Source: DATJHM01 sp035493895 (GTDB lineage: Bacteria; Chloroflexota; Ktedonobacteria; Ktedonobacterales; Ktedonobacteraceae). From it: a DNA stretch of 20,988 nt. A program made the translations under genes and the position numbers. Below the pieces are notes generated by a model. The model ran no database searches and was not told the DNA's origin. It saw only the letters and a program-made list of their open reading frames with translations. Location: NCBI GenBank assembly GCA_035493895.1, contig DATJHM010000277.1, positions 1 to 20,988 on the forward strand, given 5' to 3'. Positions 1 through 7,942 of this stretch are shown here, piece after piece (within the stretch, counting starts at the first letter, position 1; each line of letters starts with the position of its first letter).

Positions 1-287
1 GAAGAATGTGTTATTCATGTCATAAAGAGACGAAAAAAAAAGTCATTACTGTTATAACAGAAAGTTGTATCTCTCTGGTAGAGGAAACGTATCTTAATAA
101 AAGAGGACATGTGGGTGACGACTTTGAGAACTATTAGAGAATCCTGTTACTATTGCCAGTGGTTTTGCGTTCTTTTCTGTTATGAGGGCCCGAAAGGGTG
201 GTTCTAAGGAGATTCTAAGCGATCTCTAAACCTGTCTTAAGGAAAAGTAGTAAAAAACAAATTTCTAAAGAGAGAAGTGTTGTGTAA
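1..287. other. Intergenic region upstream of the GH15 gene
   Basis: AT-rich stretch with stops in all frames and no recognisable protein. It presumably holds the promoter of the GH15 gene, but I find no -35/-10 pair with good spacing. Several short TTCTAA-like motifs occur between about 200 and 270. The ribosome-binding region before the ATG at 288 is only a weak purine run (AAAGAGAG around 267-274). Confidence 0.4.
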
Positions 288-2273
288 ATGGTTGGGAAGA
301 ACGAACTAAATCGCACTTATCAGCCGATTAATTCGTATGGAGTCATCGGTGATTGTCATTCAACGGTGCTGATATCGCCAGATGGATCTGTAGACTGGGG
401 ATGTCTACCAGATTTTGATAGCCCCGCCATCTTTTGCCGTCTGCTCGATGCAGAGCAAGGTGGATACTTTCAGATCGCACCTACAGAAGGAACAATCCCA
501 GGCTCTCAACGCTACCTGAAAGGGAGCAATGTCTTGCAAACACGTTTTGCAAGCACGGCTGGAGAAATCGTACTGACAGATTTCATGCCGGTAGAAACGC
601 TGAACGCGTGGCCCTACCAGGGCATGAATAATAATACCTGGACACGTGATGATGGATCCTGTCATTGTCTGGTGAGGATGGTCGAGTGTACACATGGGGA
701 AATGTCTGTAACGATGGCCTTAAAGGTCAGTCCAGACTACGCCTCGGCAGAAAGTACGATCACGCTGGTGACACAGAACAGGGGAGCCCTGATTTCTGGC
801 GGTGGACAGCATGTGGCGCTTGCCATCGTTGGGGCCGACCTCCCGGCAGATTTCACCACATTCGTTACCGACAATGCCACGGATCGACATCAGGCGGTCG
901 TCTCTCAGTTTGTCTTGCGTGAAGGGGAGCGCGTGCTCTTTGCCCTGGGTATGGGGCGCAACGCTCACGCCGCACGCAGATTGCTCGAGGGCGAACTCCA
1001 TCAGCGTAACTTTGAAGCTGAACTGGCGCATACTCTGCATTGCTGGCGTAAATGGATTGCGAGCTCGAGCTATCATGGCCCGTATATTGAATGGGTCCAG
1101 AGAAGCGCACTGGCTCTCAAGATGATGACCTATGCTCCAACCGGGGCCATTGTCGCAGCGCCAACCACATCTCTTCCGGAGGAACTGGGAGGGGTGCGCA
1201 ACTGGGATTATCGCTTTACCTGGTTACGCGATGGCACTTTCACGCTCTATGCGCTCAATGTGCTGGGCTTTACCGACGAGGCGCGCGCCTTTACCCATTG
1301 GCTGCGTCGTCTCTCCTATAATAACGGTGAAGAGTTGCAGATCATGTATGGCATTCGCGGCGAGAGTGACCTGATGGAGCGAGAGCTGCCGCACCTGGAG
1401 GGCTATTGTGGCTCGCGTCCGGTGCGCATTGGCAACGGTGCGGCTGAGCAGAAGCAACTCGACGTCTTTGGTGAGGTGCTGGATTGCATCCATCTTTATC
1501 GACGTCAGGGTGGTTTCGAACGCTATGGCGAGACACTCGAGGGACCGCTCTGGAATATGATGCGTCGCCTGGTAGAGCATGTGTGTGCGCACTGGCAGGA
1601 GACCGATAGTGGCATCTGGGAAGTACGTGGTGGCCCACGCCATTTCGTGTATTCCAAAGTGATGTGCTGGGTCGCGCTTGATCGTGGCATTCGTGCCGCA
1701 CAGCAAGCAAATCTGGAAGCCGATCTTCCACGCTGGATAAACGTTCGCGATCAGATCCGCGCTGAGATCCTGACTCGAGGCTATAACACCGCCATAGGCG
1801 CGTTTACGCAGGCCTATGATGATACGGCTCTAGATGCCTCGAATTTGTTACTTCCGCTGGTCGGTTTCATCCCACCAGACGATCCTCGGATGCGCTCAAC
1901 CGTCGATCGTATTGCGGAAAAATTGACTGATGAGCATGGTTTCGTCTATCGATATATTGCGGACGATGGGTTGGCAGGGTCTGAAGGAACATTTGCAATG
2001 TGCACGTTCTGGCTGGTGGATAATCTTGCGATGCAGGGACGCGTTGATGAGGCTCGCTCTCTGTTTGAACGTTTGCTGACGTATGCAGGACGGCTGGGGC
2101 TGTTCTCGGAAGAGGTGGATTCGCATCAAAACGTTGCTCTGGGGAATTATCCGCAGGCATTCACGCACATTTCGCTCATTAATAGTGCTTATAATTTGCG
2201 TAAAGCGGAAATTCGTATGGCAGAGCATCATACCGATCCAGTCATCGCCGCCATTCGTCTGCAAAAACAATAA
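288..2273 (+). CDS. Glycoside hydrolase family 15 protein (glucoamylase/trehalase type)
   Basis: A 661-residue protein with the two-part GH15 layout: an N-terminal beta-sandwich (about 10-250), opening with the family block SYGVIGDCHSTVLISPDGSVDW, and a C-terminal (alpha/alpha)6 barrel (about 265-650). Diagnostic blocks are NWDYRFTWLRD (305-315), RIGNGAAEQKQLDVFGEVLD (380-399), IWEVRGGP (443-450) and FSEEV (606-610) followed by GNYPQAFTHI. By family knowledge the general acid is probably Glu445 and the general base Glu608 or Glu609. Enzymes of this bacterial type remove glucose from alpha-glucosides (maltooligosaccharides, dextrin or trehalose); the exact substrate cannot be read from sequence. 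No signal peptide is seen, so it is probably cytoplasmic. The length fits the family. It appears monocistronic, closed by the terminator at 2323-2389. Confidence 0.9.
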   Translation: MVGKNELNRTYQPINSYGVIGDCHSTVLISPDGSVDWGCLPDFDSPAIFCRLLDAEQGGYFQIAPTEGTIPGSQRYLKGSNVLQTRFASTAGEIVLTDFMPVETLNAWPYQGMNNNTWTRDDGSCHCLVRMVECTHGEMSVTMALKVSPDYASAESTITLVTQNRGALISGGGQHVALAIVGADLPADFTTFVTDNATDRHQAVVSQFVLREGERVLFALGMGRNAHAARRLLEGELHQRNFEAELAHTLHCWRKWIASSSYHGPYIEWVQRSALALKMMTYAPTGAIVAAPTTSLPEELGGVRNWDYRFTWLRDGTFTLYALNVLGFTDEARAFTHWLRRLSYNNGEELQIMYGIRGESDLMERELPHLEGYCGSRPVRIGNGAAEQKQLDVFGEVLDCIHLYRRQGGFERYGETLEGPLWNMMRRLVEHVCAHWQETDSGIWEVRGGPRHFVYSKVMCWVALDRGIRAAQQANLEADLPRWINVRDQIRAEILTRGYNTAIGAFTQAYDDTALDASNLLLPLVGFIPPDDPRMRSTVDRIAEKLTDEHGFVYRYIADDGLAGSEGTFAMCTFWLVDNLAMQGRVDEARSLFERLLTYAGRLGLFSEEVDSHQNVALGNYPQAFTHISLINSAYNLRKAEIRMAEHHTDPVIAAIRLQKQ

Positions 2274-2322
2274 TAATAACGTACGTTTACTGGCAAAAGC
2301 CGTCTTATCGATTCGTATAGTC

Positions 2323-2389
2323 AGCCCCTCATCTGAGGTCTCTTTCCCGGCGACAGGAGAGGCCCTCAGATGAGGGGCTTTTTATTTTG
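2323..2389 (+). terminator. Rho-independent terminator after the GH15 gene
   Basis: A perfect 15-bp stem pairs 2323-2337 (AGCCCCTCATCTGAG) with 2365-2379, and a T-rich tract (TTTTTATTTT) follows at once. The loop can add further pairs (GGTCTC with GGAGAGGCC-type pairing). It lies 50 bases after the GH15 stop and 113 bases before the next start, so it isolates the two genes transcriptionally. Confidence 0.93.
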
Positions 2390-2501
2390 TGTATAGAAGA
2401 GGGAGAATTGACACAGATTATACGTCGACTTGCCAGACCTCTGGATCTGGCACATAATAGACAGCAGTAATTTGTGTGAAGCCAAGGAGCAGGAGTAGTT
2501 G

Positions 2502-3701
2502 ATGGAAGTTCATTATCCCACAGCCAGCCTCAAGCCGCATCGCAATGAAAGTTTGCAGGGCGGTCATCTCTGGATTTTCTCGGGGGCCTTGCAGCAGCCG
2601 CCGAACTGGGTGGAGCCAGGGGGATTGATCGATGTAAAATCCGCCACGGGCCAGTTTGTTGCTCGTGGTTATTATAATCCCAATACCGATATCGCCATAC
2701 GGATCCTGACGCACGATTCTGGTGAGCTGATTAATGGCGATTTTTTGCGTCGTCGTATTCGGCGGGCACAGGAACTGCGTTCGCTTTTTGATCCTCGTCA
2801 GACCAATGCCTATCGCCTGATTCATGCCGAGGGCGATGGCTTGCCGGGTCTGGTCGTAGATCGCTATGCCGATATTCTCGTCGCGCAGATTCATACAGCC
2901 GGTATGGAACGATTGCGTCCTCAGATCATCGAAGCATTGCTGGCAGAGACGAATGCGAAGGGCATTCTCTGGCGCAATGATCTCCAGGGACGTAAACGCG
3001 AAGGGTTGGAAGTGGAGGAGCCGACGATCGCAGCCGGGGAGGTGCCGGAACTTATCGCGATCGTGGAGAATGGCGTACGATTTATGGTCGATCCCTGGGG
3101 TGGACAGAAGACGGGTTTCTTCCTGGATCAACGGGACAAACGTGAGGCATTACGTCGCTATACACGTGGCAAACGTGTGTTGAACTGCTTCTGCTATACG
3201 GGTGGATTCTCGGTGTATGCGGCCCTGTCCGATAGTGAGACACGTGTGACGAGCGTGGATATCTCTGAGCCAGCGGTCGAAGTTGCCTATCAGCATTTTA
3301 CGCTCAATGGACTTGATCCTGATCAACACCAGTTTTTGCTTGCCGATGCCTTCGAGTATCTTGAAGATGCTGTGGAGCAGGGGGAGCTTTTTGATGTCAT
3401 TGTGCTTGATCCTCCGGCCTTTGCTAAATCGCAAGGGGCACGTGCTCAGGCCTTGAAGGGATATCGTCGGCTGAATACGCTGGGTATGCAGCTCTTGCGG
3501 CCGGGGGGCATTCTTCTCTCCTGCTCTTGCTCTGGTACTGTTGGTATGGATGATCTGTTAGGTGTACTTTCACAGAGTGCTCAACGTCTGACACGTGAGG
3601 TACAATTACTAGAGACGCATACTTATAGTGTTGATCATCCGCTGAATCTGGCGATGCCTGAGACGGCGTATTTAAAGACGGTCTTTTGCCGTATAAACTA
3701 A
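2502..3701 (+). CDS. Class I SAM-dependent rRNA (cytosine-C5) methyltransferase, PUA domain, RlmI-like
   Basis: A 399-residue protein: N-terminal PUA-like RNA-binding domain (about 1-75, with GGHLWIFSGAL), a linker domain with RLIHAEGDGLPGLVVDRYAD (105-124), then a Rossmann methyltransferase domain. Motif I is RVLNCFCYTGGFSVYA (225-240), motif IV LDPPAFAKS (302-310), and the cysteine motif SCSCSG (340-345). This layout is that of E. coli RlmI (YccW), which makes m5C1962 in 23S rRNA; the target base here is inferred. I chose ATG 2502, not the TTG at 2499, because AGGAG at 2491-2495 lies 6 bases upstream. The gene sits alone after the GH15 terminator; the next gene has its own extended -10 promoter. 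Confidence 0.9.
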   Translation: MEVHYPTASLKPHRNESLQGGHLWIFSGALQQPPNWVEPGGLIDVKSATGQFVARGYYNPNTDIAIRILTHDSGELINGDFLRRRIRRAQELRSLFDPRQTNAYRLIHAEGDGLPGLVVDRYADILVAQIHTAGMERLRPQIIEALLAETNAKGILWRNDLQGRKREGLEVEEPTIAAGEVPELIAIVENGVRFMVDPWGGQKTGFFLDQRDKREALRRYTRGKRVLNCFCYTGGFSVYAALSDSETRVTSVDISEPAVEVAYQHFTLNGLDPDQHQFLLADAFEYLEDAVEQGELFDVIVLDPPAFAKSQGARAQALKGYRRLNTLGMQLLRPGGILLSCSCSGTVGMDDLLGVLSQSAQRLTREVQLLETHTYSVDHPLNLAMPETAYLKTVFCRIN

Positions 3702-3716
3702 GTTTGGGTCATAACG

Positions 3717-3725
3717 TGCTATACT
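3717..3725 (+). promoter_or_regulatory. Likely extended -10 promoter for the CBS gene
   Basis: TG-C-TATACT (TG at 3717-3718, -10 hexamer 3720-3725) is a good extended -10 element. No convincing -35 lies 17 bases upstream. It falls in the 82-base gap between the methyltransferase stop and the GTG start at 3784. Confidence 0.45.
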
Positions 3726-3783
3726 GAAGGCTGTAGAGCGGGTAGCTACTGCTTACAAAGAAAGGTAGCCGAGGAAAAAGTCT

Positions 3784-5184
3784 GTGAATGAGAAAAAAGA
3801 AGGCGTAGGATTAACGTACTATAATTCAATCCTGGATCTTATTGGTCATACGCCGCTAGTTCGCCTGGACCGCATTGGGAGTGATGTGCCGCCATTGATG
3901 CTGGCCAAAGTGGAATTTATGAATCCGGGCGGAAGCGTCAAGGACCGCATCGGTCCAGCGATGATTGACTATTGCGAACAGAAGGGCCTGTTGCGTCCCG
4001 GGGGCACCATCGTTGAGCCTACCAGCGGCAATACCGGCCACGGTCTGGCGATAGCCGCTGCCATTAAGGGCTATCACTGTATATTTGTCATGACCGACAA
4101 AGCGAGCGAAGAAAAACGGAGCCTCTTGCGTGCATATGGGGCAGAAGTTGTTATTTGTCCCAGCAGTGTCACGCATGAGTCGCCCGATTACTATAAAAAT
4201 GTCGCCTATCGACTGGCGAAAGAGATACCAGGGGCCTGTTGCCCGGATCAATATGCGAACCCTGCCAATCCAGCCGCACACTATGCCTCGACTGGTCCAG
4301 AGATCTGGCAGGATACAGCGGGACGGATTACGGCTTTTGTGGCTGGCATCGGAACTGGTGGCACAATTACCGGGACTGCTCGCTACTTAAAAGAACAGAA
4401 TCCCAATATCAAGATCATTGGCGCGGATCCGCCGGGGTCCATCTATTCGGGCGATACGCCGAAGCCCTATAAGGTTGAGGGTATTGGTATGGATGTGTAC
4501 CCGTCTAACTATGATCCTGATCTGGTCGATGAGGTGATCCGTATCGATGATCGCACCTCATTCTTCTGGGCTCGTCGTCTGGCACGGGAAGAGGGTATTC
4601 TGGTTGGTGGATCGGGTGGCACGGCTCTGGCTGCTGCACATACGTATGCGCGCAACCTGACGTCGAAGGATATCGTTGTTGTGCTGCTCCCTGACACTGG
4701 ACGCGGCTATCTGAGCAAGCAGTACAACGATACCTGGATGCGCGAGAATGACCTGATTGTGCAGGCCGAGAACGATCAGCCAACGATGCTGGATGTGCTG
4801 ACGTTTCGTCGGACCCGTGCGCGCAGTATGCCCCCGGTGGTGAGTGTCTCAACGACCGATTCGGTTGCCGATGCTGTAGAGCTGTTGCGACGCTATGGTA
4901 TCAGTCAGACGCCAGTTGTAGATCAGGGCGAGATGGTCGGTAGCCTGACCGAAGATCTGCTCCTGAAACGGCTGGCCAGTGGCGAACCCCTCTCCTCAAG
5001 TCAGGTAGGCAAGATACAGGGGCCGCCGTTTCCGACACTGGATGCCGCTACTCCCGCGCGAGAGGCGTATACGCTGTTTAGCGCAGGCCAGTCGGCTGTT
5101 GCGGTGATGAGCCAGGCGACATTGATTGGTATTGTCACGAAAAGCGATCTCTTAGAGTTCTGGGCACAGGCGCGCGAAAACTAA
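3784..5184 (+). CDS. Cystathionine beta-synthase with C-terminal CBS-domain pair
   Basis: A 466-residue PLP enzyme of fold type II. The N-terminal catalytic domain (about 10-320) begins YYNSILDLIGHTPLVRL and carries the Schiff-base lysine Lys53 in GGSVKDR, the substrate loop PTSGNTGHGLA (79-89), the phosphate loop GIGTGGTITGTA (188-199) and LLPDTGRGYLSKQYND (301-316), the last typical of CBS rather than cysteine synthase. Two CBS (Bateman) repeats occupy about 345-458 and probably bind an adenosyl ligand. Predicted role: condensing serine and homocysteine to cystathionine in reverse transsulfuration. The start is GTG with GAGG about 10 bases upstream; no other start fits as well. No cystathionine gamma-lyase gene is adjacent. 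O-acetylserine-type activity cannot be excluded. Confidence 0.9.
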   Translation: MNEKKEGVGLTYYNSILDLIGHTPLVRLDRIGSDVPPLMLAKVEFMNPGGSVKDRIGPAMIDYCEQKGLLRPGGTIVEPTSGNTGHGLAIAAAIKGYHCIFVMTDKASEEKRSLLRAYGAEVVICPSSVTHESPDYYKNVAYRLAKEIPGACCPDQYANPANPAAHYASTGPEIWQDTAGRITAFVAGIGTGGTITGTARYLKEQNPNIKIIGADPPGSIYSGDTPKPYKVEGIGMDVYPSNYDPDLVDEVIRIDDRTSFFWARRLAREEGILVGGSGGTALAAAHTYARNLTSKDIVVVLLPDTGRGYLSKQYNDTWMRENDLIVQAENDQPTMLDVLTFRRTRARSMPPVVSVSTTDSVADAVELLRRYGISQTPVVDQGEMVGSLTEDLLLKRLASGEPLSSSQVGKIQGPPFPTLDAATPAREAYTLFSAGQSAVAVMSQATLIGIVTKSDLLEFWAQAREN

Positions 5185-5194
5185 GCGTGAGCTG

Positions 5195-5469
5195 GCATTC
5201 ATCACGTAGATAAGGAGAATCTCCTCTCAAATCCGTAGCGTCGCCGCTTGTCTGCGACCGGGGCGACGACGACGTAGACCCAGTAGTGGCACGGTGGAGA
5301 GGAACGGAACTGTGCCTGCGACCTCGTTCCGCTCACGGTGCTCCAGAGACGAGAGGCCCCATACGATGGGGATGATTGCCGCTCACTTCACGCTTATTTA
5401 CGTGACATTGCAGACAAGCAGCGACGCTACGGAATTGATCGGCGATTCTCCTTATTTACGTGACATTGC
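5195..5469. repeat. MITE-like element 1 with long terminal inverted repeats
   Basis: Positions 5202-5255 match the reverse complement of 5410-5463 at 48 of 54 bases, by direct alignment, enclosing about 154 bases. Outside this the ends can be stretched a few bases with one gap (GCATTC against GCAATG). The right-end segment 5430-5469 matches 9644-9683 at 35 of 40 positions, so this is a dispersed repeat. There is no room for a transposase, so a non-autonomous element or a structured extragenic repeat is the best description. No clear target-site duplication is visible. Confidence 0.72.
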
Positions 5470-5533
5470 GGCTGGTCTGCGCCGGGGGCTGCGGGAGCGG
5501 AATCGTGTGTGATTCCCTGGTGCAGACCAGCCG
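5469..5533. other. Nested hairpin downstream of MITE-like element 1
   Basis: A perfect 12-bp stem joins 5469-5480 (CGGCTGGTCTGC) to 5522-5533. Inside it a perfect 6-bp hairpin joins GGAATC (5499-5504) to GATTCC (5511-5516) over a 6-base loop. No T-tract follows, so it is not a classical intrinsic terminator. It could be an extragenic palindrome or an mRNA 3'-end stabiliser for the CBS transcript. Confidence 0.6.
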
Positions 5534-5631
5534 TACCCTTACAACAATGTGTGCTAAAAACCTTGCTGGCAGGATAAGTTTGTACGTGTAGATAATGCGA
5601 TACTGGAAGCGCTCTTTGTGGAGGGGGTCTT

Positions 5632-6489
5632 ATGCCGTTAGCTGCGCTGGGACTGGTGCTGATAGCTGCGGTCATGCATGCTGGCTGGAATCTGCTGGTG
5701 AAGCAGACGAAGCAGCAGCAAGTATTTGCCGGGTGGGCATTGCTGATTGGCAGCCTTTGCTTTTTGCCACTGCTGTTCCTCTATCCCGCTCTCCCTATTG
5801 GTATCTGGCCGTACGCTGTGGCGAGTGCCTGTATGGAAGCGGTCTACTTGCTCTCCTTAACCTGGGCCTATCGCCTCGACGATTTCTCGCTGATCTATCC
5901 TATCGCCCGAGGAAGCGCGCCCGCTTTCCTGTTTATCTGGTCAGCGCTGTTTCTTCATGAAACGGTGCGTCCAGGTGGCTTGAGTGGGGTCGCGCTGCTG
6001 GTCGGGGGATTGATCTTGATCGGGAGTGGGCCATTTTTGTCGCGGAGGGGAAAGACGACGGTGAGCCTCAAGGGCATAGGCGTGGCATTACTGACGGCGC
6101 TGTGCATCTCGCTCTATTCGGCGATCGATGGGGCCGCTGTGCGCCTGGTTCCTGTGTTTCCCTATACGATCCTGGTCTTTCTGCTCACCTCTGTCCTGGT
6201 TGCGCCGATGATTGTGTGGCGCTATGGGATGAGCAGCGTGGGAAGCGAGTGGAAAAGCGGTTGGCGAAAGATTGTGCTGGTTGGTATTTGTATGACGCTC
6301 ACCTATGTGCTGGTCTTGCAGGCGTATGCGATCGGGCGGGTGAGCTATGCTGGCGCAATTCGTGAGGTGAGCGTGGTAATAGCTGCGCTGGTCGGCTGGT
6401 GCTGGCTGGGCGAGGGCTTTGGGAGAATACGCTTGTTGGGTTCGCTGCTCATTTTTCTGGGTATTCTCGTCATTGCTCTATTTGGTTAG
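5632..6489 (+). CDS. DMT-superfamily (EamA) permease
   Basis: A 285-residue, very hydrophobic protein with about ten predicted membrane helices in two EamA repeats (about 5-130 and 145-283). The first repeat contains the typical AVMHAGWNLLVKQ start and the YLLSLTWAYRLDDFSLIYPIARGSAP block, common in EamA exporters near the end of helix 3 and helix 4. The second ends with GWCWLGEGFGRIRLLGSLLIFLGI. It is predicted to be a small-molecule or metabolite transporter of the inner membrane; the substrate is unknown. The ATG at 5632 follows a strong GGAGGGGG site about 5-6 bases upstream. The phosphatase gene begins 31 bases after the stop, so the two are probably cotranscribed. Confidence 0.87.
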   Translation: MPLAALGLVLIAAVMHAGWNLLVKQTKQQQVFAGWALLIGSLCFLPLLFLYPALPIGIWPYAVASACMEAVYLLSLTWAYRLDDFSLIYPIARGSAPAFLFIWSALFLHETVRPGGLSGVALLVGGLILIGSGPFLSRRGKTTVSLKGIGVALLTALCISLYSAIDGAAVRLVPVFPYTILVFLLTSVLVAPMIVWRYGMSSVGSEWKSGWRKIVLVGICMTLTYVLVLQAYAIGRVSYAGAIREVSVVIAALVGWCWLGEGFGRIRLLGSLLIFLGILVIALFG

Positions 6490-6520
6490 AAGCAAGCAAG
6501 TGATAGAGGGGAAAGACGAT

Positions 6521-7306
6521 ATGCAGATAATTGCACCTACCTATGTGATTGGCGATATCCATGGGCAGTTGAAAAAGCTCATTTACTTGCTCCAGCAGGC
6601 CCATCTGATAGATGCAGATCTCTCCTGGTCCGGTGGACAGGCTGCGCTCTGGTTTGTGGGAGATTTTGTGGATAGAGGGCCGGACGGGATTGCGGTTGTG
6701 GATCTGGTGATACGTTTGCAGAAAGAGGCGGAGGAAGCAGGGGGACAGGTTTCGTCTCTGCTGGGGAACCATGAGATGCTGATTCTGGCTGCCTACCGTT
6801 TCGGACGACGTTCGACGGGACTGGGCAGTAATTTTATTTCACGCTGGAAGCGCAACGGCGGCATACACAAAGATATCGCCAGCCTGACTCAGCAGCATCT
6901 CGAATGGCTGGCGGCGCTTCCGCCCATGGCCGTGTTCCAGGATACATTGCTCATGCATGCCGATGCCTCATTTTATGTGAAGTATGGACGGAGCGTAGAG
7001 GAGGTTAACGAGGCTATCGGGAAACTGCTCAAGAGAAGTGATGCGCTCTCCTGGGAAGATCTGCTGGACGAGTTCTCGAGGCGGGGCGTCTTTATTTCGA
7101 GCATAGGCGGGACGGATTATGCGCGGCGCTATCTTGATATCTTTGGTGGAAAGCAATTGTTGCATGGGCATACCCCGATCAATCTGATGCGTAATTGCCA
7201 GCCGAAAAAAGTGACGGAAGCGTTTGTTTATGCGGATGGGCTCTGCATCAATGTGGATGGGGGCATGTTTCTGGGTGGGCCGGGTTTTGTCTACCAGATA
7301 AGCTAA
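6521..7306 (+). CDS. PPP-family metallophosphoesterase (serine/threonine phosphatase / ApaH-like)
   Basis: A 261-residue protein with every signature of the calcineurin-like PPP family: GDIHG (11-15), GDFVDRG (47-53), GNHE (82-85), a metal His at 146 in LLMHAD, and HGH (215-217). These bind a two-metal centre. Family members include protein phosphatases (PrpA/PrpE type), diadenosine-tetraphosphatases and nucleic-acid-end phosphatases; the sequence alone does not decide among them. I place the start at ATG 6521, with AGAGGGG about 10 bases upstream, rather than an upstream ATG at 6419 that would overlap the EamA gene. It follows eamA closely and precedes the RNA-repair genes by 213 bases, across a new promoter. 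A role in dephosphorylating RNA ends is only a hypothesis from location. Confidence 0.85.
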   Translation: MQIIAPTYVIGDIHGQLKKLIYLLQQAHLIDADLSWSGGQAALWFVGDFVDRGPDGIAVVDLVIRLQKEAEEAGGQVSSLLGNHEMLILAAYRFGRRSTGLGSNFISRWKRNGGIHKDIASLTQQHLEWLAALPPMAVFQDTLLMHADASFYVKYGRSVEEVNEAIGKLLKRSDALSWEDLLDEFSRRGVFISSIGGTDYARRYLDIFGGKQLLHGHTPINLMRNCQPKKVTEAFVYADGLCINVDGGMFLGGPGFVYQIS

Positions 7307-7316
7307 TAGGAAAGAA

Positions 7317-7353
7317 CTCCTCAATCATGCTATTGCGCATTTTGTGTGAGGAG
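7317..7353 (+). terminator. Weak stem-loop after the phosphatase gene
   Basis: CTCCTCA (7317-7323) pairs with TGAGGAG (7347-7353), with ATGC/GCAT able to pair inside the loop. It is followed by GAAGATTTTC rather than a clean T-run. Its place just after the stop at 7306 suggests a transcript end, but the case is weak. Confidence 0.3.
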
Positions 7354-7392
7354 AGAAGATTTTCAAAAAGTCCTGAAATTGCGAATAAAGTA

Positions 7393-7421
7393 TTGACAGA
7401 CCGCAAATTATTGGGTATGCT
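7393..7421 (+). promoter_or_regulatory. Sigma70-type promoter of the archease gene
   Basis: A perfect -35 TTGACA (7393-7398), 17-base spacer, and TATGCT (7416-7421, 4 of 6 matches to TATAAT). It predicts a start of transcription near 7428 and a leader of about 90 bases before the archease ATG. It marks the RNA-repair genes as a transcription unit separate from eamA and the phosphatase. Confidence 0.62.
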
Positions 7422-7464
7422 CTGAATACAGTAATGTACTTCATAGGAAAGAGAGGGCCAAGCC

Positions 7465-7530
7465 ATGTCTTACGTATATACCTACCCCGCACGATCCTCG
7501 AGGCCTGGTACAGGTTGTGATGCAGCCTGA
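7465..7530 (+). CDS. Possible 21-codon upstream ORF overlapping the archease start
   Basis: An ATG at 7465 preceded by a purine-rich AAAGAGAGGG (about 7448-7457) opens a 21-codon frame that ends in TGA at 7528-7530. It overlaps the archease ATG (7520) by 11 bases in another frame. The peptide (starting MSYVYTYPARSS) resembles nothing I know. The archease start itself has only a poor ribosome-binding site, so translational coupling from this leader is conceivable. It may equally be chance, or a frameshifted older N-terminus. Confidence 0.3.
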   Translation: MSYVYTYPARSSRPGTGCDAA

Positions 7531-7942
7531 GCCCTATGAAGTCTTCGAACATACCGCTGATATCGGTATTCATGCTTACGGTAAAACGTTGCCAGAACTG
7601 TTTATGCATGCCTCCCAGGGTATGGAGAGCCTGCTGGTAGCGCCCGAACAGGTGAGAACGACCACGCAAAAAGCGATTGCAGCCGAGGGCCACGATTCTA
7701 TCTCACTGTTGATCGCCTGGCTAAACGAGCTCATTTTCCTGTTCGATACCGAGTTTCTGCTCCTGCGCGACTTCGCCATTGACGAGATGACGGAGAAGCG
7801 TGTCACCGGTCGAGCCTATGGTGAGCCCTATGATGCTCAACGCCATGAGCTCAGCAGTGCCATTAAGGCCGTCACCTGGCACGAGGCCGCCATAGAGCAG
7901 ACAGCAGATGGCTACCGTGCGCGGATCATCTTTGACCTCTAG
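7520..7942 (+). CDS. Archease (RtcB-activating protein)
   Basis: A 140-residue protein matching the archease family end to end: YEVFEHTADIGIHAYG (6-21) with the conserved Asp14, LLIAWLNELIFLFDTE (63-78), and GEPYDAQRHELSSAIKAVTWHE (101-122), ending ...IIFDL with the near-terminal acidic residue Asp139. Archease speeds guanylylation of RtcB and allows multiple turnover. Here it lies upstream of rtcB in the same direction, separated by the RNA ligase gene. The ATG at 7520 is chosen because family proteins begin a few residues before the FEHTAD block; a GTG at 7517 is in frame and cannot be excluded. The ribosome-binding site is weak, unlike that of rtcB. Confidence 0.93.
   Translation: MQPEPYEVFEHTADIGIHAYGKTLPELFMHASQGMESLLVAPEQVRTTTQKAIAAEGHDSISLLIAWLNELIFLFDTEFLLLRDFAIDEMTEKRVTGRAYGEPYDAQRHELSSAIKAVTWHEAAIEQTADGYRARIIFDL

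Larger units (their letters stand above)
5185..5631. other. 447-bp intergenic region filled with palindromic repeats
   Basis: No convincing gene. The region holds a MITE-like element with long inverted ends (about 5195-5469), an internal imperfect palindrome (GGAACG near 5297 pairs with CGTTCC near 5325), a second direct copy of the right end (5393-5411 and 5451-5469), and a nested hairpin (5469-5533). The remaining 98 bases lead to the GGAGGGGG ribosome-binding site of the EamA gene. Confidence 0.7.

Noticed and set aside
2418..3131. 237-codon open frame on the - strand opposite the methyltransferase gene
   Set aside because: Shadow of the well-supported RlmI-like gene; no family features and no start signal.
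5393..5469. CRISPR-like direct repeats
   Set aside because: Only two direct copies with a 39-base interval, no further units and no cas genes; explained by the MITE-like element.
5294..5512. 72-codon open frame in the repeat region
   Set aside because: Encoded almost wholly by the palindromic element, and no ribosome-binding site.
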